This document shows positions 20,101-29,095 of a stretch of 29,095 bases of DNA, piece by piece; positions within the stretch are counted from its first letter, which is position 1; each line of letters opens with the position of its first letter. The stretch comes from Paramacrobiotus richtersi. Lineage: Eukaryota; Tardigrada; Eutardigrada; Parachela; Macrobiotidae. Made by a program: the position numbers and the translations under genes. Location of the stretch: the NCBI GenBank assembly GCA_034698045.1, contig JAQGAU010000396.1:1-29095 (forward strand), given 5' to 3'. Under the pieces are notes generated by a model. The model made no database searches. It saw only the letters and a program-made list of their open reading frames with translations, and was not told the origin of the DNA.

Positions 20101-22593
20101 CATCTTTTAGTGCATCAGCAATCGCCTACAAAATACGTGTGTCTTATTTCGCGAACCGAAAAAGTAACGTATGCGATTTACAGACATCGTTCTAACAAAT
20201 CGGGTATTACGCTAATCAACAGCACTTTATAGCACAATATTGCACAGAAAAAAAATAAATATCATTATGCTGCAGGGTTCTGTTCGCACTCATGCATGGT
20301 GAATTGCTCCGCAGTGGATTTCAGAGCCCGATCGATCGAGCGTTTAGTTTGGGCGTGGTGGGATATAATATCTAATATCTAATTATATCACACCACGGTT
20401 TTGGACTGCCCATTGGTCACACACAGCGAATACCCCGTAGTACCTTTTGTGGCCCTTGGGGACCAACTTATATGGCTCTCCTTTTACCTCATGGCGGAGT
20501 GGTATTTACCATCTCCGAACGAGGGTAGGGCCACTCACAGCTGGACTGTTTTCTCGAATTAAGACATTTCATAGCTGCACTTTTATCATCAGATTACTTT
20601 TTTCGTTGTGATGTCCTGTTGTGACCGGTTGACCACACCGACAATGCCCAGTTTGACAGGAATGACATTTCCGCTCAGCACGTCGCGCGCATCGGTTCCT
20701 TTATCCATAAGGTCCAGCTTTGTGATGACGGCCAAAGTCCGTTTACCTAAACAATGAACAGCATCTAAGTTTACCCCGATCTGCCGGATATTCGAAAGTT
20801 TCGAGACGTAATACCATCAGGATCGACAATTTTGGCCAGTTTTAGCGCTTCCGACGTTGCCATGTCCACATTTGCCGGTGTGACCGCCAAAATCAACGAG
20901 TTTGGATTTTGAATGTAGGCCAATATTAGCTCTGTAATCTGTTCCTCGATATCAGGTGGTTGGTCTCCGACTGGATTCTGAAATGGGCAAAGATCAACTT
21001 AAACGATATAGATCAATTTGAGCATTCGTATGATACTGCGCAGATATTACTACTTTATCCACAGTTTCTCGCAAAAATGTAGCCCTAACGGTCTCAGTTC
21101 TTAATGTTTTCAGGAGATTCAATTATATTGTGAGTCTACTATCACACTGACAAGCAATATCATCCGACGGTAATGGCGTCAACTGAACAGTGGTATGCCA
21201 AACTAATAACAGTGGTTTACGTACCTTCGTTAATCCCGGCAAGTCGACCAAGGTCAAATGAACGACCGATGACGAATAAACTTTCAGATTGATTGGTTTT
21301 GTCCCAATTCCCTATCAACGACAGATTATGTGGACAAGAAACAACCTGAAGCTAAATGAATCGCCAACGCCGAAAAATTTGTCTTTGCGAGAAAAGTCGA
21401 TGGTACATGGATAATGGAATATTTATGGATAATTGTGATGCGCTACCTTGTTTGTTCCCATCTCTCGGTCAGTGAGGTTCTCAATTTCGCTTCGTACATC
21501 GTTAAAATCTGTGTACATCTTTTTTCTGTCATGCAGGAACTGGGCATATTCCTTGCTTCCAACTGCAACATCGGAAAATAAATCTGATACAATTAGATCA
21601 GCAAGGTCGCTACAGCAACGTGCGAGCAGAGAATCCGTGCGTGCGCATCAAAGCGTACACGAATTCGGCTGCAGTGATATACAGATCGAATTCCGTTGTA
21701 ATATTTATGATTCCTTCCCATCGCCTTTTTGCGCCGTCATTAACCATCCTACCCTGTTCCTTGTCCACATGAATGAGCTGCAGTACCAGAGGACGACGAG
21801 TGACCAATCCCGCACCACGGGGCAGAAAGTCGCGACCCACGAGGCTCTCCAAAACGGAACTTTTACCGGCGCTCTGTAAATCCAGTAAAACAGTACTCTT
21901 TAGAATTGTGTTTAGAACAAAGTAGACCATGATGATACAGTGCAGGATCAAGGCTGATGAGACAGGAGCAAAGCCAGCCAACTGCTGCTTGAGGATATTA
22001 TAATTTTACTGTAAATTAAAATACCGCATGGCATATATAATTTAAACGTGCCCTTTGACCTTTACTACAGTACGCCAAAAATTAACTAAATCGCTTACGT
22101 GAAGGCAACAAAATACCCAAGGTACTACAACTAATTAAGCGACCATTTTTACTGCACGGTGAAATAACACAATGTTGTTGTGAATTTAACAAGATGCAAT
22201 TTATACGATACGCTGTTTTCTTCACAGTTGTCGGAAAAGAGATTTCTGATTTCCATGCACGATGCATCATACCGTACTAGCTGGTTGGCCCGCGCCAAAT
22301 TGTGGCGATTCAGCGGTTCGGGCTACAAGCTTACACGCACCGCTAAATTAATTAATTAGTTACTATACTTACTTCATTTAATATTAACTAATTAGTGAAT
22401 TTTGGAAAAGGATTTAGAGGATCAACAAATTCGAGATAATGCAATGTTGCAACTCAACCGTGAACGAGATTACCTGCGCGCCGACAACGATAATTTGTGG
22501 AAGGTTAATGGCTTCCAACTTGGTGATGCCAGCTTTGCTGAAAACATCCTGAAGACGATTTATAACGGGAATTAACGCTTCCAACCCTTCCAT
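17159..22593 (-). CDS. Drp1: Dynamin-related protein 1-like GTPase, copy 3 (complete, 13 exons)
   Basis: Third intact paralogue, inverted relative to the tandem pair. Coding exons in transcript order: 22593-22474, 21873-21753, 21562-21447, 21311-21225, 20977-20815, 20746-20598, 20125-20021, 19967-19632, 19181-19029, 18910-18800, 18748-18416, 17608-17453, 17347-17159. They join to 712 residues. The P-loop GAQSAGKSS (38-46), DLPG, TKLD (about 211-214), NRSQ, stalk and GED are all present, so GTPase activity is expected. It differs from copies 1 and 2 at 7 of 51 exon 9 residues, while those two differ at 3, so it is the outlier. It ends HYTLR where the others end GVH or SVH. Exon 3 uses an acceptor shifted downstream. 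A likely leader acceptor (TTTTGCAG, minus strand, ending at 22604) lies 10 bases before the ATG. Intron 11 carries a long fold-back and intron 6 a GC-rich structured block. The in-frame extension upstream of the ATG runs into the PABP relic and is probably intronic. Confidence 0.92.
18213..18358. repeat. Fold-back (long inverted repeat) in intron 11 of dynamin copy 3
   Basis: The arms at about 18213-18289 and 18295-18358 are imperfect reverse complements. CGAGGACATC at 18213 is matched by GATGTCCTCG at 18349-18358, CTGTGCGCCG pairs with CGGCGCACAG, and the centre GCACAGAGC-CTATTAT-GCTCTGTGC is a perfect 9-bp stem. The structure spans nearly 150 bases and starts about 57 bases past the exon 11 donor in the sense of transcription. 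It looks like a fold-back MITE or an intronic hairpin RNA. Confidence 0.8.
19348..19396. repeat. 13-bp inverted repeat in intron 8 of dynamin copy 3
   Basis: GCCGCAACATTTT (19348-19360) and AAAATGTTGCGGC (19384-19396) are perfect reverse complements separated by 23 bases. This gives a possible RNA hairpin or the ends of a tiny element. Confidence 0.7.
20354..20560. other. Structured, GC-richer block in intron 6 of dynamin copy 3
   Basis: A 16-bp stem with one mismatch is formed by 20354-20369 and 20382-20397 (CGTGGTG..GATATAAT / ATTATATC..CACCACG). It is followed by about 160 bases that are GC-richer than the surrounding intron and contain possible hairpins, such as GGAGTGGTATTTACCATCTCC near 20493-20513. 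The matching introns in copies 1 and 2 (330 and 279 bp) lack it. I could not match it to U1, U2, U4, U5 or tRNA. It could be a small RNA gene, a SINE fragment or a transposon remnant. Confidence 0.4.
21874..22473 (-). other. Intron 1 of dynamin copy 3
   Basis: This 600-bp AT-rich intron interrupts the P-loop coding sequence at the same place as in copies 1 and 2. It carries a 10-bp perfect inverted repeat, TAATTAGTTA (22353-22362) and TAACTAATTA (22385-22394). No exon or gene is recognised inside. Confidence 0.7.
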
Positions 22594-22645
22594 GACAAAT
22601 GCACTGCAAAATTCCCAAAGAGAAATAGTGAAAAATATCACACAT

Positions 22646-25036
<2,391 letters not shown>

Positions 25037-26534
25037 TCATTCTTGTTTCGGCATGGCCGGTCCATACGGTCGGTCGCCCAGGATCGTTGCTCGGTGCATG
25101 ATACGGCGATTGGGCAAGTAATCCGCCACAGCGTAATGTTGCGTCAGCCGGTTATCCCACATGGCCACGTCTCCTTCTTTCCAGTGCCAGCGAACGACAA
25201 ATTCGGGTTTAGAGCAAAAGTCGTTGAGGTACTTCAGTAGTACGTCGCTCTCATCTCTGGTTAAATTGCTGATACGGCTGGAGAAATCCCCGCAGAAGAG
25301 ACCCTTCTCTCCGCTAACTGGATGGATACGAACCAAAGGATGGGTGGTGGGTGGATTGGCCTGCAGAACATAACAACACGAAGTGATGAGCTGTAAAATG
25401 GTGTTTCGTACTTTTACATTACGGCGCTGGTTGAGCCGGTTAATATGTTAACAAAACTAAACAAAACAAACCAAGAAAGATCGATAAGCGTCGTATTATG
25501 TAGAACGTTTGTTCCCCCGGATGCTGCTGTTTTTTTTAGCTTAAAATTATGTACCGGACAGTACGTGATTACAGTATATAGCTTTCGACGTTCAGCGCAG
25601 TCATGCGATGTAATTCAGTAATGATATCTAATGCCAACTTTCGGCTACATTGTTTTACTTGCAGGAAATACTTTAATCAATAAACGGATTACGGGGTTTA
25701 TCCATTAAGTTACCGCAATTGTCGCCATAGCTTCTTTGGGATCTGTCCACCGGTCAGCCGGGAATCCCTTGGTGAAATCATGGACGACCGTTAGCTTGTC
25801 CACTAACTCTCGCATCAATGGCGACAATGCCCTATAGGCGGCCGCTGTTGACGCCCAGCACGTGTCACCACCACAGGGCGGCAGCAGAATGGCGCGCAGA
25901 ACGCATCCCAACGGGGGCGTCGGGATAAAGGTCACGTCCGTATGCCAGTTATTGCTGTCCGGTGGGTTCTTGGTGTTGGTGTCCAGCACGATTAGTTCGG
26001 GCACTTCCTTGGAGACTGCTGGGTAGAAGGGGTGGATATGCAGTTCCCCGAAGAGACGGGCAAAGTCGCGCTGCTTTTCCGAAGTGAGCGCCTGCTGGTT
26101 CTCGAAGAAGATGACGCCATGCTTGACCAAAGCCTGGAAAGAAAACTTACTCGTAACGTCCCAACGTTAACACTCTTTATTACGAATCACAATCAACAGT
26201 TCCATAAAGAAATGTCAGGAATAGCACAAGTATAATTAAGGTATGCTTAAAAGTTTTCTGTAAACCGTTAAGTGCAGAAAATATTTGCTGTAGATCTGTC
26301 AAGATCCAGTACAACTTTTGGCTAATTTCGTCAATAGAGATAACAGGGAAGCACCGTACGCAAATGTCACCATGAAAATGTATTGAAACATGTGATTATA
26401 TTATCGATTTGCTGACACCTTACCTTTTCGATCTGGTTTTTGGTCTCTGGAGTGATTTCTTTGGATAAATCAACACCATCAATAACGGCTCCAACCGCTG
26501 GGGTGAGTGGGTGGACTTGCAGAGTGGCTGCCAT
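25037..26534 (-). CDS. tauD: TauD-like Fe(II)/2-oxoglutarate-dependent dioxygenase (complete, 3 exons)
   Basis: Enzymes of this family use Fe(II), O2 and 2-oxoglutarate to hydroxylate a substrate. E. coli TauD acts on taurine and releases sulfite, so sulfur scavenging is the classic role. Exons in transcript order: 26534-26424, 26133-25714, 25360-25037. They join in frame to 284 residues, essentially full family length (E. coli TauD 283). WHTD gives the facial-triad residues H101 and D103, and TQHY gives the distal H252. R263 and R267 of NRRIMHRAT match the 2-oxoglutarate/sulfonate-binding arginines. LHIHPFYP (residues 68-75) keeps the His and Tyr that bind taurine in TauD, while the position of the substrate-contacting Asn before WHTD appears to be Ser. 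No signal peptide or membrane segment is seen. A decayed copy lies at 14126-15106. The family is mainly bacterial and fungal; the introns show this copy is resident in the eukaryotic genome and not contamination. The exact substrate is uncertain. Confidence 0.9.
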
Positions 26535-28205
26535 TTTCTTCGAGAAACTGATTACGCGTACTGGGTCTTAACTTTTAGGACTGATCGTACTTCTAAAACT
26601 GACAACCGTTTTAAAAAGATATGCCACCGCAGTGGTAATCATTTCCTCGAAGAAATGCAAGACGATAGCTTATTCTATTGCCATGGGACAAAGCGCTATC
26701 GTTTAAACGATAAGCCAATTTGTTGGGCCAGAAACCATGTCGGTTGTGAACAATCAGCGGGTAATATTTTGCAGTTTTGATTGTCAGGCGACAAAACAAG
26801 ACCGTGATAAACAGGACTGAAGATAGAATGCTTGTGGTACCATCGGCACAGCGACATCGCAAATACACGGTAAATTATAACCACTGATTTCCAGTCTGTA
26901 CACCTATTTATGTACAGTGCCTATCGACGGTTTGTGCAGACTTAAACATTACATTAAACTTTGCACCAGGTACCGTGTGATTGTTAGATATCAATACTTT
27001 CTACTGTCGATACTAGCGCGTACATATCTATGCACTTTTTTAGCATACAGCGCTTGCGGCGCATTTACCATACAGATCTTCGCTGACTGCAATATAGCTG
27101 ACACATCATAATTGTCATAACACACAGTACAATGCGTAAAGCGAAATCTGTGCTCACACCATACTGGCACATGTCTAAATTCATATGCTCTTAATTGTAC
27201 CGTGAGGCCGACTCCCAAGTCAGTATAAGCACTTGGTGACGGTGACAAACTCCATGTATTAGATTTTAGTTAACATTATGGAACTGCTACATCGTAGCAT
27301 CGCATTTTGAACTCAAGAAAAGCCAAGTGAAGTGGTCATTGTCAACGCTATTTATGTATGTACAAGTAACCGGTCATAACTATTCTTGTTTCCCAGAATG
27401 GCTAACTGCAAACTCGAACTAATAAATTATAGCAAGTCTTGTCCAAAACAGCGATAAGTATAAGCATAGCTATAGAAACAGTTACTTCAGCACGAAGGCA
27501 TATTGGTAGAGTAAAAGCATGCGCTCCGTCATCCGGGTAAATTGTGACATCTTTCACCCCAGAAGACAACTGTACTTCATAAATGAATGTTTTGTTATGA
27601 TCACGAGTAACTATCAACTTCTCTAGTTGTTTCTATTATGTGAGTTTGTATTATGTACTGTGCATGAGAATCACAATTGTGTAACTTGCCAGTGCGATGC
27701 GATTAATGTTTCGGATGCATGCTTTGAATTTTTGCTTACGTCAGCTACAATGCGTACTATATATCCGGCCTGGTGTATGTCGATAAATTTAGTGGTGAAC
27801 ACGATCCCGCAGACACCGATAAGTTATCTGCCATCTGAGGAATTATTAGCACATTAATTTCATATTGCGTACATAGCAGCCGACGTCTGTAGCCAGATCA
27901 CGCTATGTAAATAAATGTAAATAGGTAAATAAAACTGGCCAATAGCGGCATAGCCAACACGAAGCGAATATGCTACATGTATGTTGTGATAATACTAACA
28001 ACAGGAAAAGCAGACAAACCTTGCAATACATTATTTCAAAACAGATACAGTAGTACAGTACATACTCGCTTATTCCATTTACTTTCGAATTCTCTTAAGG
28101 GATGATAATGCGATACTGCGCCAGCTGGCAGAAACACAACATTTACCGTTGTTAAACTTAAATCAAGTAGGAAGCATTTTGAAGAATTGCAGAAATATCT
28201 GTAAT
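26535..28205. other. Gene-free stretch between TauD and the E2 homologue (divergent promoters)
   Basis: The two flanking genes point away from each other, so both promoters should lie here. The sequence is AT-rich. Open frames of 60-89 codons occur on both strands (for example 26511-26780 plus, 27627-27857 plus, 28036-28272 minus) without domain signatures or splice support. ATGTAAATA/AGGTAAATAAA repeats occur near 27905-27932. No RNA gene was recognised. Confidence 0.45.
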
Positions 28206-29095
28206 ATGGCTGCCGCGCGACGTCTATGCCGAGTAAGTCTTTTCTCCAGATGAGATTCTGGACAAACCACATCTATATGCGCACTGATGTAGGAACTTCA
28301 GGATGCTCGAGAATCCAATTCCAAGGCTTACCGGGTCATTAAGGCGGACGTTTCGACTTGGGAAGTGCTTGTGTTTCCGGTTAGTCTGACAGGAGCCGTA
28401 TCTCTATTCTGGCTAACTATAACTCAGCACATTTCAAAATATCCTTTCTGGTCCATTGCATCATGCTAAATTAACTTTCGGATATGGACTTAAAACTGGC
28501 AGAACTTGTCACACATTTTCAGTTGCCGTTTGCATCTACAAAAAATCCCTGTTTAACAGGAAAAACCTCCGTATAATAAGGGAGCTTTTCGCATACAAGT
28601 AAACATTCCTGCAGAGTACCCGTTTAGGCCTCCAAAGTGCCGATTCCTCACCAAAATCTACCACCCGAACGTATATGATGGATACTATATGAAGTTACCA
28701 ATCATCAGCCCCAGTAACTGGCAGCCACGAACAAAACTTGGTGAGAGAGACATACGTCAGGATACTTTTTATTTTGTGGAAGAGGGTGCACGGTAAAGCT
28801 TCCGTAAAACGCGGTGTCCGCTGCGTCCGCTTTACACTCATTGCAAACTTGCGCGATTTATTTGTAGTTTTTCAATCAGTTTTGGACTACATCGATAACA
28901 TGGAGCCGTTGTTTCCGAATTATTCAGAAGCTCAAGCCTACAAGCGTAATCGGGATCAGTTCCTGATGGATGCGGAAGAATCCACGATAACACACGCGGA
29001 ACAACGACACACGATAGGTACCCAAGTCCCGGAACGACTCAGTGCGCGCGACGCTGGGGAACATTCAGGATTATTTGATGTGATAAATAGCCCTG
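28206..29095 (+). CDS. UBE2L-type E2 homologue lacking the catalytic cysteine (3' end outside window)
   Basis: Exons 28206-28232, 28293-28379, 28560-28740 and 28868 to beyond 29095 join in frame and align throughout with UBE2L3 (UbcH7). They give MAAARRL at the start, then a helix 1 ELQDAR, PPYNKGAFRI, AEYPFRPPK, KIYHPN, and LPIIS..NW. The third intron falls after phase 1. The E3-contacting Phe of the PF loop (F60, F63 in UBE2L3) and the HPN tripeptide are kept. At the active-site position eight residues after HPN, UBE2L3 has C86; here the residue is K83, in GYYMKLP, codon AAG. The protein therefore cannot form the thioester that defines an E2. The last exon resembles UBE2L3 helices 3-4 and then stays open to the window edge, at least 20 residues past the usual 154-residue end. 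It could be a UEV-like regulator that occupies RING/HECT/RBR E3s, or a decaying duplicate. The intact frame and splice sites favour an expressed protein. Confidence 0.8.

Noticed and set aside
20400-20560. Spliceosomal snRNA (U1/U2-like) on the minus strand
   Set aside because: The block does not match the conserved U1, U2, U4 or U5 landmarks, so it is reported only as an unexplained structured block.

Overview
This is eukaryotic, almost certainly invertebrate animal, nuclear DNA. Genes are split into many short exons with clean GT-AG introns (about 57 bp to 1.1 kb). Intergenic and intronic DNA is AT-rich with small repeats and fold-backs. The proteins are a DRP1/DNM1L-type dynamin, a UBE2L-type E2, a PABP relic and a TauD-type dioxygenase. 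I cannot fix the phylum; a tardigrade or another small ecdysozoan is a guess.

Layout. 1-2008: AT-rich flank ending in the 5' leader of the first dynamin. 2009-6891 (+) and 7553-13535 (+): two complete tandem dynamin-related genes of 13 coding exons each. A two-exon cysteine-rich gene candidate (11348-11789, +) is nested in an intron of the second. 14126-15106 (-): a truncated, frameshifted TauD pseudogene. 16172-16380 (-): a relic of the last two exons of a fourth dynamin gene. 17159-22593 (-): a third complete dynamin-related gene with the same 13-exon architecture. 22646-23394 (-): an intronless, frameshifted, internally deleted poly(A)-binding protein retrocopy just upstream of it. 25037-26534 (-): an intact three-exon TauD-like Fe(II)/2-oxoglutarate dioxygenase. 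28206 to the window end (+): an E2 ubiquitin-conjugating-enzyme homologue whose catalytic cysteine position is a lysine.

The three dynamins share every intron position and phase. They are therefore DNA-level duplicates of one DRP1-type gene (GTPase, stalk and GED; no PH domain, no proline-rich tail), the class that drives mitochondrial and peroxisomal fission. They have diverged in the variable (B-insert) region, the GED C-terminus, and in copy 2 the G4 nucleotide-specificity motif (TKLD to TMLD). Since such proteins act as oligomers, the paralogues could co-assemble. The dynamin and TauD duplications on the minus strand lie next to each other, which suggests a block duplication followed by decay of one block.

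The most notable points are the lineage-specific dynamin cluster with a G4-altered member, the E2 homologue without its active-site cysteine, the TauD gene (a mainly bacterial and fungal family) and the nested cysteine-rich gene candidate. All gene models were read by eye from splice signals and paralogue comparison; no transcript or database evidence was available.
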